A DNA stretch of 64,000 bases, from NCBI RefSeq assembly GCF_024868665.1, contig NC_079898.1, positions 5,280,096 through 5,344,095 of the forward strand, in the 5' to 3' direction. The notes below the pieces were generated by a model. The model saw only the letters and a program-made list of their open reading frames with translations. It made no database searches and was not told the DNA's origin. Positions 45,204-57,166 of this stretch are shown piece by piece. Positions within the stretch are counted from its first letter, which is position 1. Each line of letters starts with the position of its first letter. The DNA comes from Triplophysa rosa (lineage: Eukaryota > Chordata > Actinopteri > Cypriniformes > Nemacheilidae). The translations under genes and the position numbers were made by a program.

Positions 45204-46066
45204 TTATTACACGGCTTGTTGGAATGCTTGATTCTGATTGGCCAGTCGCGACATTTGCAGGTTCGTTATTCCCAGATAACAACCTCTCAAAACTAATAAC
45301 ACACAGTAACCCGGATGCAGCAAATCATTTTGACAGGTTTTTTGACAAATTAAATATAAATATGTCTTTTAATAACATATATGACATTGTATTTACAAAT
45401 GATTAAACCAAATTGAACGTTTGAATGTCATTTCTTACCTTAAAACCGAAAGTTAAACGGCTTTTCCTAGCAGAAGGTCTGCATTCGGTAAAAATGAGTT
45501 AATAAAATATTTCAAATTCACATTTCATGTCCAGTTTCTTTCTCATGTGGCAAATAGCCGTGTAATAAGCGGGATAATGTACAAGCAGCCGGCTGTTACA
45601 AGACCCTCCGCTTCGTGTCGGGTCCTGATCACACTCGGGTAGGGCTGTGCACGATTAATCGTGATTACCAATAAATCATGCTGAAATCGAGCTGGCTCAA
45701 TTATGCAAGGCATCGATCATTTTTTTATGCGTAGCCTGTCCATGAAGCACGGCTCTGGGATCAGTAGGAAATGCTGCTCGATCTAAAAGCAGTGCGAATT
45801 TGAGTCGTTTATAACGTGCATTTAAAAAAGCAACACCCGTCTTTATACTTTATTATCATGAAAATACCTGAGGAGGCTTGAGGAACAGTGCTAAAAAACA
45901 TGTCCTTAGGCATTTCCTAGAACTACGTGTGTTATGGTCTTCTTCTGCAGTGCGTATTTGGAGTTTCTGCACGAGAGCGCCCTCTGGCTTTCGGGTGCAG
46001 CAGCATTTTACACTACTGTCGGAGCTTATTTCTGCGATAACAACCAGTACATTATCCCTTACTTAA
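45204..46066. repeat. Interspersed non-coding repeat, copy 2, with an internal insertion
   Basis: Collinear with 16213-16668 from TTATTACACGGCTTGTTGG to GCAGCCGGCTGTTA (about 45597), resuming at about 46030 (GCGATAACAACCAGTACATT). The middle contains TAGGGCTGTGCACGATTAAT at ~45641, a common fish hAT-like terminus, so another element has probably inserted. Confidence 0.6.
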
Positions 46067-48092
46067 TGTGCCCCTACATGTGACATAAAAACAAACCTAA
46101 CTGTGGTTAGTCACTTCACAAGTCAGTCTTCGTGGGCGACTTTGGCCAGAATAAGCTTTAAAGTAAACCAGACTTGGATACTTGAGAGTAAATGCTGGCT
46201 TTGTGTGTAATAAAAGCATTTATTGGATCTGTAAGTGTACATGGCTGCATTTGTTTTGGCTTGTCAACATTGTTGTTCATCTAAACACTTGGAGGGAAGG
46301 TGACTTGTGTTGGCGTTATGATGCTATTGTACTGTGAAGTATTTCGTGTCGTGTTTTCTGAAAGAAAGTACAACAAATGTTTAGAAAAATACAATAGAAC
46401 AGCGAAAAAAAGATGTAATTGAAATGTTCAGCCTTTTCTGTTTTAAGACCCGAAAAACCCAGAGGTGCTATAGAGTGCTTTGCTGAAAGGAATGCTGGGT
46501 AAATTTCCACAGCTAGTCAGATGAACAATGTGTGTTGATCTTGCGTTCACCTGTTTGCTGACCCCACTCACGGGAGGTACCTTCAGTCTTGTTGTTTTGA
46601 AGTTGTATACCTAACAGTGTTCAGCTTGCGAATATTTTATAAAAGTGCAGATCTCAGTAGAAATCTGTCTCGGGAGCGCCTGTGATTGATGCATTCCACA
46701 GTCAAACAGCAGCATGTTGTCTCTCACAGAAGTATAGTGCTTACGTAAAAAAAAAAAAACAGGGTTTGTGAGGTGTTGCTATGTAATTTAGCATCGACCT
46801 CGTGCTCTTGCGGTTTTTCACCTCTTGCTTTGGAGACCTTTCACGTGTGCCAAAGCAGAGTGTGGTGTCCTCTGTAATGACCATGCTGTTCTCCTCTCTC
46901 TGTTGAAGGTCAGTTTTCTTTCAGCGGGGCAGTGACTCCAAACAGGCATCCAATAAACAGAGAACAAGACTGAGCAAATGATGCACGGTTCTTGACCTGC
47001 TTGTGCTGTAGGTGAACCTCAACCGAATCTGGTTATAACCTATAAAACGATTTTAAGCATCAGTGAACACCTGCAGCGGAAACAAAAACATATGGTGAAT
47101 GTAATTTCGGGTAACGTTTATTTTTTTTGTTAGTTGCTGAACAGGAAAAATTCTTGAATGTGCTACTGTGAAAACCCCAACCAGCAGTTTTATGTAAATA
47201 TTTATTTATATATTTATTTATTTGTTTATTTATCTTAAAATAGCAAAATCAGATATTTATCAGGTAGAATGATAAGACAAGATTAAAATGTGGTGAATAT
47301 TTGGTAAACTCATTTTGTGCTTTTCAAGAGTTAATGAAAGCAGAGAGGTGAGGAGCTTGACCCTTCATCTTTGAGCAGATCATCAAAAGGATAAAAACAA
47401 CAACAACTTTAAACAGCTTTAAAAACTAAAGGTTTAACTAGTATGATTAATTAAGCCTAAGATTTTTTTTACAACGTGAATTAAAATTCTGCATCCTGTT
47501 TGCTAAGTCAAGTCGAATGTAATAAATCAATTCTAACAGGCAGAAGACTGCATACAGTATGCAATCACAATATGCACGCTCGCTAATAAACTTCATTTTA
47601 TTTTATTTTATTTTATTGCTACGTCCCATTTCAGAATTCACAACCCTATAAATGACATATGGAAACATCTAGGCTTCTGTGTGGAATTTACATGTTACTG
47701 GAAGTGTTTAATAATTATGAATAACACATTTATTTGTACAGTATGGTTGATGTGTTTAGATATACAGTACATTGTCTCGAAATTAAAAAAATGATTTAAA
47801 AAAATGGAAATAATTGAATGATTACTTATACCTGTTTTCACAACTTCGGTCAGAAACTTGCTTTGTGTGGGTAAATGTTCGTCCAATGGACTGCATACAC
47901 ACATTGCTTTGAATATACAGGACTTATTCTCATGTCACTATCTGTACAAAACCTCCTTAAAACTACTTAAAAGAGGGCGAGAGAGTTACCTTTAAATGTC
48001 TAGGTAAAACGAACTAAGAAGCTTATTTTAGGGAAGCTAGCTATAAACCTGTCAACAGTTAAACTAGATTACCTTTAAATTGTGTTTTTAAA
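46067..48092. other. Non-coding stretch
   Basis: Includes a (TTTTA)n run at about 47597-47618. No exon or RNA gene is recognised. Confidence 0.4.
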
Positions 48093-48230
48093 ACATTTAT
48101 GCATTTGGCAGACACTTTGTACTTACATTGCATTATCCTATACATTTGCTTCTAAGTATGTGCAATCCCCTGGGATCGAATCCATGACCTTGGCGTTAAC
48201 GCCATGCACTTACCACCGAGCTACAGGAAA
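48093..48230 (-). mobile_element. HAmo-like tRNA-derived SINE, copy 2
   Basis: Minus-strand head CTGTAGCTCGGTGGTAAGTG and CATGGATTCGATCCC B box, then the same body and tail as the copy at 41141-41290. It lacks about 10 bp of the conserved TCGCTTTGGATAAAAG core. Confidence 0.72.
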
Positions 48231-50604
48231 GCTAAAGTAAACATGTCTTCTAAATCTAGATGCTTTTAGTTCCAAAACATATGGTGGCACATATGTGTAA
48301 TATTCCTCACATTAAAACATCAAAAGAGTAAATTAGAAATAAAGACTTGACAGGTGTAGTTTTACCAAGAGACTGAGATATGGACCCATGCTGTTTCCCA
48401 AATATGTTGAAGAAATGATTTTATAGAGAGATTTTAAACAATTCTAGTGTCATAAAAGCAAAACATACAATCCCAAAATGATGGGTTGCTTCAACTCTTG
48501 GTTGGGTCAAATGTGTACACTTAATGCCAGGGGTTGGGTTTGTTAATTTTCGACCCAACCATGGTTTGGTGTGAATAATAATAACGATAACAATCAAAAT
48601 AATTTGGAATTCTCAATTCACATGACATGGATTGAGTGATGAATGTTTGTTTATGGCCTTCCTCAAGTTAAAGTAAAAAAGAATGCGGTTTCTTCATAGG
48701 CCGGGCATCAGGTGGAGAGAACAGTGCTCAGAAGACAAGATCTCTGTCGAGAACTCATTTCTATAGCGAGAAGCCCAGAGAGTTGCAGCTCCATGATTGA
48801 TGCACTTGATGCAGGGCTAGCCGAGCCATGTGATGGATATACCAATAGATTGTGACTACACCAGCGGTGGTCACCCGTAGTGTGCTCACCCTTTTACAGG
48901 ATGACGAATGTTACACCTACTGGCCAATTCATGATTCACTCTGTATAGACTATTTTGGGAGGGTTCAAAGCCAGGGAAGGAGGCTCCATCCCGGAAAAAA
49001 TGACCATTGCTTCGTAAGTTAGTGGAAAGGACCCTAAAGCGTATGACACATCTTATTTGGAGGTTAAGCGAAAGTTGAGAAAAAGGACAAAATCCGGGCA
49101 TAAATACGACACGACGACATGACTGTGGGAATTTAAACATTCATGTGGACTCATTTCTTCAAAGCTTTATTGCTTTGAATTCTTTGCTTGTTACCTGGGT
49201 GTACACTAGCATAGAGATCAGCTCAAGGTTGACATACTGTAATTAACTTTTGGTTGAAATATGCATTTTAAAATTCTCTTTAATCTGGAAAAACGGACTT
49301 TAATGTCTCCGTTCTTAATAGAACATATTTGAATCAAGCAAACTGCATTTGTAGATGTCATGTGCTTACTGTTGTAATGTAACGAAAGTTGTAAAGTATT
49401 TTTTCAGACTGTCAAATAGCAAAGGACATTTTTTCTTTAATTAATAGAGTTTGCCTTTAAAACGGATCAAAACCAGATACCAAAAGCGTAGAATTCATAC
49501 TTAATGACCTTAAAAAAAGCTCTTGGAGGATTCGCCGAAAAAATCATAGCTTTTTTTGTCAGTCTTTTGTTGTTGCTGTTATTGAGAAAGAGAGCTGGCA
49601 AACTGAATGTATTTTAGAGTTTAGAATGACGATGAAAGCGCTCTCATGGCATGTCGCCTCATAAAACAGTGTATGGAAACCATGCTGCGACTTTCAAAAG
49701 AGCAGAGACAAAAGATTTGGGTTTACATTCATCGCAGGCATCTGTATTGTAATTTTTTTCTTTTAGAGAAATGGACCAGAGAAAATCCTTAACGGCGCCC
49801 GCAGAATTTCAGAAGCGAATCCTCACTCGTCCAAAGCAAGCAGTCAAATTTAGGTGACCTCGCCAGCTACATTTCTGATTGACTGCCTGTTCAAAGGCAT
49901 AGCTTTGTCCTTCACAATCCTGCCGCTGTGATTGTATCCCTGTGAAATCTTCCCCATCACTCTCGACTTCGTTCATAATAACTTTCTCTTTGAAGATTAG
50001 AGCCGATAATCTTTCAAATGGTGCAATTACATACATGCTTTTCCTATTTCAAAAGCGAAGAACAAAATAACATGGAGGGTCATTTCAAGGTGCCTTCATT
50101 ATTCTACCACTTTTGTATGTAGATCAAATCATTTTAGAAAAAAGTTTCTTACAATAATTTGTGTTGAACTCGGATTATTTGAAATGTTCACGGGGAAGAC
50201 ATAGTAAGTGCTGCCCAAGTGTTACGTGAAGTGAATTACTGAAACAATTAACTGTCAAATCCAAGTGTAAAAAGTTAACAAAAAAGTTGTCTAGTTTGAC
50301 CTAAATACTTAAATAATATGTACTTATGTTGATGAGTTAAAATAATGTAAAATCATTTGTTGCTATGACTTTTGACAACTGATCACATCATTTTCACAGT
50401 ATATTACAGTGTAATGTATTATTTCATACATTAGCTAACATATTTCGTGTTCATTTTTAAAATCAAAAGTTGTCAAAGTAAGAACGGTGAAAAATTATAT
50501 TGTTTATTTTTAGTTTAAGCTAGTTGATGCATTTACTGATAACAAATACATCCTTTTTAAAAAACATTTTAAATGCAGTATATGATAATATTAATACAAA
50601 ATGT
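48231..50604. other. Non-coding stretch with one possible conserved element
   Basis: About 49780-50040 has balanced composition and high complexity and looks unlike the surrounding AT-rich DNA; it might be a conserved regulatory element. No coding exon is supported. Confidence 0.3.
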
Positions 50605-50741
50605 TTGTGTAAAAAAAGGTGCTTCAAAAGGTTCTTCGATGCCATTGCAGAACCTTTTGGTTTCATAAAGAACCTTTAACATCCGAATGACCTTTCTGTT
50701 TCACAAAAGAACCTTTTAAGCACCTTTATTTTTTAAGAGTG
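50605..50741. mobile_element. Tc1/mariner-type MITE (AAGGTTCTT family), second copy
   Basis: AAAGGTGCTTCAAAAGGTTC on the left and GAACCTTTTAAGCACCTTT on the right are inverted, and the right end continues as ATTTTTTAAGAGTGT as in the copy at 17210-17465. The left end is slightly truncated. Confidence 0.65.
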
Positions 50742-50744
50742 TCA

Positions 50745-52117
50745 TTTTCGTCACATCTTCATTTTGCACATTGCATTTATTTGTACAACACAGTTACTGT
50801 GCTCGATGTCCACTTGACGTTTAAGTGCATCCCGAAGTGATATATTCTCATTTACAATAGTTTTGTCAAAACAAATTTTGAACTCAATTGTAATCCTCTT
50901 TGCTTTTTGTGTACAGGGGTTTGTGAATTCCGAACAATCAGTTATGGTTGTGAGGGTGCCGTAGTCAGTTTTCAAGGATTTTAAAAGGTTACCAGGAGCA
51001 CAACTCAAAATCAAAGAGAACTTTTGGTGGTTTTGTTTGTTTTTGTTGGTTTGTCATTTCTCAAGGTCTAGCAGGCATCTCCAGTGTTCCGATCAATGGC
51101 CTATTGAAAGCCAGCTGCCTAATGGCCATCATAAAAAAACAAACAAAAACGAACTAAAAATACCTCAGACAGGGGAGGAAGGTGGTCGCTCACAGACGAT
51201 CCTTAAGTCATGTTTGAAATGAAGCCAACTTACTGGTTCTTCCTGAGCTAATGCACTCCGGCGTGACACTTCCAGGACCATATCTGCTCAGACCGTGATT
51301 GATCGACCGTGATCGCTTCTGATATGTGCTCTAATAAAAACCCTAGAGGCCCAGTCACGTGTTCCTCTTCGGCTTACAACACCACCGTGACCTTCTCGTG
51401 TTTGAATGAAAATGCTGTATTTCCCCAGCAGACTTCTTTCTGCGGTGATAATCTCATCACTTGGGATGGACCTTCTTGACCTGTGACCTCTCGTAGTGAA
51501 AACATTCTTTGTTAAGTCATGCTTGGATAATCGTATTGCACTGGCAGAGACGTGGCAAGTCCATTAGCTGCCCGCTGTACATGCCGACATGCTCTCTGTG
51601 AAGTTAAGGCTTTAGAAGCCAAATCTTTGTTTTTGTCTGGGATTAATGCAGATACGTGAGAAAAATAAACAAACACACTGTTCAATATCTGACGCTCATT
51701 GAGAATATAAAACATTTCACTTTATTTAGTTATTGAGCTAAGAGCTACAGTATAATACAACCATCATATATTTCAAGCACTATACGTTGTTTTATGCCTG
51801 TCTTTATTCATGTTTGAAAAGCGATGCATTACCATCTTTAATGTTAATTGAGGAATACTTTGTCACACAATGCCGTGTAACTAAACCATCAGCATCTTTT
51901 TATTCAGAAGCAGCCGGATGGAATAGATGTTTTTGCAAGCAGTGTATCATTTCAAATACTTGTATATGACAAATAATGCCACCGACATGTCAGACAGCAG
52001 GAAACGAAAAGAGAAAAACTTTAAAAGCTTCAGTTTTTTACACTTTCGAAAAGTCAACTTAACTTAGATAGTAGTTGACTGTGCACAATAAAATGGTTAT
52101 TGAAAAGAGAAAGTATT
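50745..52117. other. Non-coding stretch
   Basis: The only open frames lack motifs. Nothing specific is identified. Confidence 0.4.
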
Positions 52118-52121
52118 TTAA

Positions 52122-52791
52122 AGGGGTCATATGACATGGCTAAAATAAATATTATCGGTTGTTTTAGATGTAAAGCAATGTGTGTACACGATTTAAGGTT
52201 AAAAAACACAGTATTTTTCACATACCGTGCATGTTTGTATCTCCTCTTTGCCCCGCCTCTCTGAAACGTGCAGATTTTTTACAAAGCTCATCTTTGGTGT
52301 GTTATGAGTTGCCCATGCATGTATTAGACACGTAAAATTGCAAATATTTAAGTGCAGGAACAAAAGATGCATTCTATCTAAAAGCGAATGCTCACCCAGA
52401 CCTGCCTGAAACGCCTCGTGTTTCCACACTGAAAAGCGATTGGCCAGTTAACCAGTGTGTGCAAGCGTGTGATGGAAATGTAACGCCTCTTACCATATTT
52501 GGAACATCAGGTTCCTCTTCAATTGTGCTGACAGGTACACCACCTTACTTGTGTAAACATTTGGGCGGTCTTAGTCAAATCATACCACGATCTGACGTTG
52601 ATTTGTGGGGGTGTGGTTACACGAGGCGTTTCAGGCCTGGGTCTGGGTGAGCATTCGCTTTTAGATAGAATGCATCTTTTGTTCCCACACTTTCATTTTT
52701 GCAATTTTACGTGTCTAATACATTCATGGGCAACTTACAGTATAACGCACCAAAGACACAGAAAAACACGCATTCCCACCATATGGCCCCT
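52122..52791. mobile_element. TTAA-flanked element with a large internal palindrome
   Basis: TTAA on both sides (52118-52121 and 52792-52795), ends AGGGGTCATATG and CATATGGCCCCT inverted. Inside, two ~135-bp arms (52291-52425 and 52615-52756) are inverted copies with shared AAAGCGAATGCTCACCCAGA and AGACACGTAAAATTGCAAA stretches. It has no coding capacity and resembles Kolobok-type MITEs common in cyprinids. Confidence 0.75.
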
Positions 52792-52799
52792 TTAAAAAA

Positions 52800-53378
52800 A
52801 AAATCTTCTTCAAGTCGTGAAAGTTTCTCTTAGAGAAGCTTGTTTTTTGGAAGGTGTGGGGGTGATTGTGCTACTGTACAAGGAAAGTTGATCTTGTTTT
52901 AAACAAAGAAAAAAGGAAGATGCTTGCAGTCTTTTCTAAGCAGCCGTCACCATTTTATCTTTCCTGGCATACGCTTCAAACCCACAATAGCTTTGCTGTG
53001 CGGTGAAAGATGGAGTAAGAAACGAAAACTAACTTGTTACAAAAGTCTCTGAAGTTTGCAGCTTTGACACTTGAATGTGAAACATTGACCTTGCATCTTT
53101 TGAAGAGACTAGTCCCTACATCTCTTTTCACAGATAGGTTTTTCACAGATGTTTATTTGCTCTCCCAGTCTCCTCGGATTCGATCTGACGAGGTATTCAC
53201 TTTATGGATTGAACATCTCTACCTGTGTTACTGGGTTTCGTTTGGGCAAAGAAATGGAAGGATTTAATGTACAGTAACAGTTTGACATGTGATGTTAAAC
53301 ATTTAATGTAGGTTGTGTTGAGGTTAGCTGAGCACTAGGGCTGGCAATATATTCACAAAATATGTCTACTTCATATGA
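52800..53378. other. Non-coding stretch
   Basis: No gene or repeat is recognised. Confidence 0.4.
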
Positions 53379-53382
53379 TTTA

Positions 53383-53745
53383 AAGGGATAGGTTACCCCC
53401 AAATCACAAATCTGTCATATTTACTCACAAGTCATTCAAAACCTGTATATGTATATTTTTCTGTGGAACATGTCTCTGTGGTTTTGTGTCCACACAATGG
53501 AGATCAATGGAGGTCAGTGTTGTTTGGTAACCAACGTTCTTACATTTACATTTATTCATTTGGCAGACGCTTTTATCCAAAGCGACTTACAAGTAGGAGA
53601 GCATATAAACATTTTGTCAACACGCTAAACAGTACCGTTAGTTTACAAGGCCATGCTACTAGGAGGATTAAAGCTGGAAAATATCTTCTTTGTGTTCTGC
53701 AGAAGAAAGTCATACAGGGTTTTGACAAACATTAGGGTGAGTAGT
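53383..53745. mobile_element. TTAA MITE (AGGGATAGTTCACCC type), interrupted
   Basis: TTAA at 53379-53382, then AGGGATAGGTTACCCCC. The right side (AATATCTTCTTTGTG, AGAAAGTCATACAGG, GGGTGAGTA) mirrors the left. A SINE/LINE tail fragment at 53541-53679 splits it. Confidence 0.6.
53541..53679 (+). mobile_element. LINE/SINE tail fragment with conserved TTATCCAAAGCGACTTACA core
   Basis: ACATTTATTCATTTGGCAGA followed by CGCTTTTATCCAAAGCGAC, the tail shared with the HAmo-like SINEs, here without a tRNA-like head. It lies inside the MITE at 53383. Confidence 0.55.
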
Positions 53746-54376
53746 GGAATTCTATTCATTTTATTTTATTTTTTGTTGAACTCACCTTTATACCAATAAA
53801 ACAATCATTTGAATGTATGGACACTATAGTATATTTTCACACTGTACCAGTTTTGTGTCCCGCTCCTTTGTTGTGTCTTGAATGCGAACCCCAGTTGTGA
53901 TAATGCTGAGTTGGGAAGTTTGTTTTATTACTGCAAATCAGTTATACCGAGCTGTTTGTTTCATTGAATCAGCTGTGTCAATTTCTTAAACAGTTAGGAA
54001 GTCCCCAGTTTCACTCACACTTTCACACACTTTTTTCATCGTCTAGTAAAAATGTTTTATTAAGGCTGAAAAACAAAATGAACAAACAGCTGTTGTTGAA
54101 CAAGCACATAAAAACACTGTGTTCAGACTGTGTTCAAAACAGTCTGCTTACCACTATGCAACAACATAAACAAACCTTCATGGACTGCCCTTAACTTTCA
54201 GTACACATTCACAAACAATAACAGTGCCTGCTGTAGATTATTTCTGACAACGAGCACAATAAACCGAGAAGAAGCGTTACTTGGCTAAACTTGCCTCTCC
54301 GATATTTTGAATTTAGACTGCGATACCAAGCTCAACCGCTAGATGTCAATGTACCATATGGCTTGTTTACATGCGT
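53746..54376. other. Non-coding stretch
   Basis: No feature is recognised apart from short frames without motifs. Confidence 0.4.
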
Positions 54377-54382
54377 CAAAAC

Positions 54383-56334
54383 TATGGGATTCCTTTTGTG
54401 CCAATAAGAATGAACGCAAACTTTTAAAAAACGAACAAAAATATACAATGTGAAAGAAAAAAAACACTTTGATAATGAAAACAATAAACTCAGTTGCAAG
54501 AATGTGACATGATTTCTTAACAATTTTCTAAGTTTCGTTTTTGCAAATAATAGTTTTGAATTCGCTGCTAGATTTTTCATTTGCGCTTTCCGAGTTTTCG
54601 TTTACGCTTCTCAAGTTTTCGTTCACCTTTCTGGCACAAATCTCACGTGTGGGCGGGATTTATGGCCACTTTACTCTCATTGGTTAGTGAGATTTGGATT
54701 GACAGCTCCCTGACCAGGAAGTCGAAACTGAAGACAGTGCAGCGGATTAGAGAGCAATCTGCTTGCGGTTTTCTGTATAGTATTGTTTTAGTGTTTGTAC
54801 TTAAATTACTTTCTTATTTTGTTAGTATATTAGCAGGGTTGCCAACTTTCACGCACTTAAAAGTAGGACACGCTTCCAGGCTCTATCACGCCGTAACAAC
54901 AAGCCAACGTCGAGCAAATACAGGATAGATAGCCATATTCACATGCAACTTTACGTGGGTTTAGAGGCCGTCAAGACAGCAGTCTATAATTTATAATTAC
55001 AATGATATCAGGAAAACGAGATGCCTAGTGAGTTTTGAGGAGATATACAATAAAGTGTTATGCTTCCAGTTCATATTTCTAATTTATACATTATAATCGT
55101 GGTGGCATTTTATGTATTGTTTCTATCTTTAAATGTTTGTTTATAGTTTAAGAAGTCTCTCTTCTGCTTTTCTCTAACCTGTTTTATGTAGGTGTGTAAA
55201 TACATAATGAAATTGATGTTTGCAAGAGGCAGACTAAATGAATAAAACATTGATAAGGCCTCTAATTGTGTCACCTTATGAATTTGTTTTGTTGAAGCGT
55301 TTAAAAAACATAAATGTCATTTGAATGTATTGGTAGTGTTTTATGAGGTGTACTTTCTGTGAATGTAAAGAAAGGGGTATAATACTGTACATTCACCATG
55401 AGTTTAAAAAGAAAGATACAGTACTTGACTTATAAGTGGACTTAATTCTTTAAAAGGAGACTGTATGCAAGAGCGACATCGTCATCCTCCTCCTCAGCTG
55501 GACACAAGTCACCCTCAGGTACATTTATGTAACCGAGATAATAAAATCGCTAAAAGTTTTTTTCTCTGTACAGTAACTATGCAGCAATGTTTTCATTTAG
55601 CACGTTAATTTCTCACAACCCAATAATCTGTAACATGTCTTTATTGGATGTTATAATGCAAGTTGTTCGTTCCTTTTTAAGAAAATAATCTTACAGTCCA
55701 TAAAATAATACCTGACAGAAAGTATAAAGCACACAATGAACGAGCTAAGTAAAGACAGAATTGCTACTGTACAGGAATACAACTTTTAGCGATTTTCTTT
55801 ATTATCTGAATTACATTCATTTACCTGAGGATGAGGAGGACGCTTGGATCCACACCGCGCATGATTTACCAACTTCAAATACCAATTACTAATATACTAA
55901 CTAAATAAGAAAGTAGTTTTAAGTACAAACAATAAAGATAACAGCATGCAGATCGTTCTCTAAGATTCGTTGCACTGTACTGTCTTCAGTATCGACTTCC
56001 TTGTCAGGGAGCTGTCAATCAAAAACTCACTAGCCAATCAGCGTAAAGCGGCCATAAGTCCTGCCTACACGTGAGATTTGTGCCAGAAAGGCGAACGAAA
56101 AATTGAGAAGCGTAAACGAAAACTCGGAAAGCGCAAATGAAAAATCTAGCAGCGAATTCAAAACTATTATTTGCAAAAACGAAACTTATAAAATTGTTAA
56201 GAAATCATGTCACATTCTTGCAACTGAGTTTATTGTTTTCATTATCAAAGTGTTTTTTTTCTTTCTCATTGTATATTTTTGTTCGTTTTTTAAAAGTTTG
56301 CGTTCATTCTTATTGGCACAAAAGGAATCCCATA
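54383..56334. mobile_element. Foldback-type element with ~450-bp terminal inverted repeats
   Basis: A 1952-bp element flanked by CAAAAC on both sides (54377-54382 and 56335-56340). The arm at 54383-54833 is the inverse of about 55890-56334, from TATGGGATTCCTTTTGTGCC inward. A second inverted pair (about 55485-55575 and 55770-55850, sharing AAAATCGCTAAAAGTT) shows that the arms continue inward and that the left arm carries ~640 extra bases (54834-55475). The same ~75-codon frame appears from both arms, but it shows no protein motif. Each arm contains a GGGCGGG box and an ATTGGTTAG / CCAAT box. No transposase is seen; the superfamily is unknown. Confidence 0.82.
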
Positions 56335-56340
56335 CAAAAC

Positions 56341-57160
56341 GGGACCCATTCAACAATTTGTTAATTTAATCAAATGAAAATAAAACAAAATTCAACAAAT
56401 AGTTTATTTAATACAATTATTATACAATAAAATAATAATAGAAATGAATATGAACATAAATAAAATAAAATTTAAACAGTTATATTATTAGACACGAGCC
56501 AAAAACAGACCGGAAGTTAACTGCAGTCCATGCACACACAACCGATGAAACCGTCTATACACTGAGCTGTCTGATAAGATTTTGCAGGATATGTCACAGA
56601 GGTTGCTCTAGACTTTTTTATAGTCCTTAATTTTGATGGACAGGCTCGTAAAAAATCCGTCATAATCTATTATTACCCGTCGTGGTAATTAACATGTTCA
56701 TGACGTCATCACGCTGTACTTGCATCTACTCTCTGAACTGGCAACTGAATACAACTGAATGCCCAATAAAGCCGTTGTTGTTTATATTCATTTATATATT
56801 TAATGTTTCTGTTGTCAGACATAAAATAATTACAGACAAATGTTTATGTTCATATGTCCAGTCCAGTGGACCGGTAACAATGACAGGTGCTTATAAATGC
56901 TATTTTGTACTCACAAGTAATGGAAGGAATACACTACAAGACTTTTAAAGTATGATTTTTTTCATCATACACTTGCAGACTTTTTGAAAGTTTCAGATAG
57001 AAACACACTAACTGATGAAATCTGCAGACTGGCACAGACTTTCTGCAACAAGTTGCCCTTATTGTAATCCGTCAAAATGACGGACGGCTTCAGATTTTTC
57101 CATCACTGGTAAAAAAAATCTGTCAATGACGGAGAATTTTCGGTTAACACGACCACTGAA
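56341..57160. other. AT-rich stretch with a possible hAT-like remnant
   Basis: 56608-57157 starts CAGAGGTTGCTCTAGAC and ends ACACGACCACTG, a loose inverted pair. The right part has CGTCATTTTGACGG and TGACAGATTTTTTTTACC (reversed), known from fish hAT-like repeats. The target duplication is unclear. Confidence 0.35.
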
Positions 57161-57166
57161 TGTCAG

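Noticed and set aside
54332..56364. Two small genes encoding the same ~75-residue peptide
   Set aside because: They are mirror copies produced by the inverted arms of the foldback element, AT-rich and without domain features.
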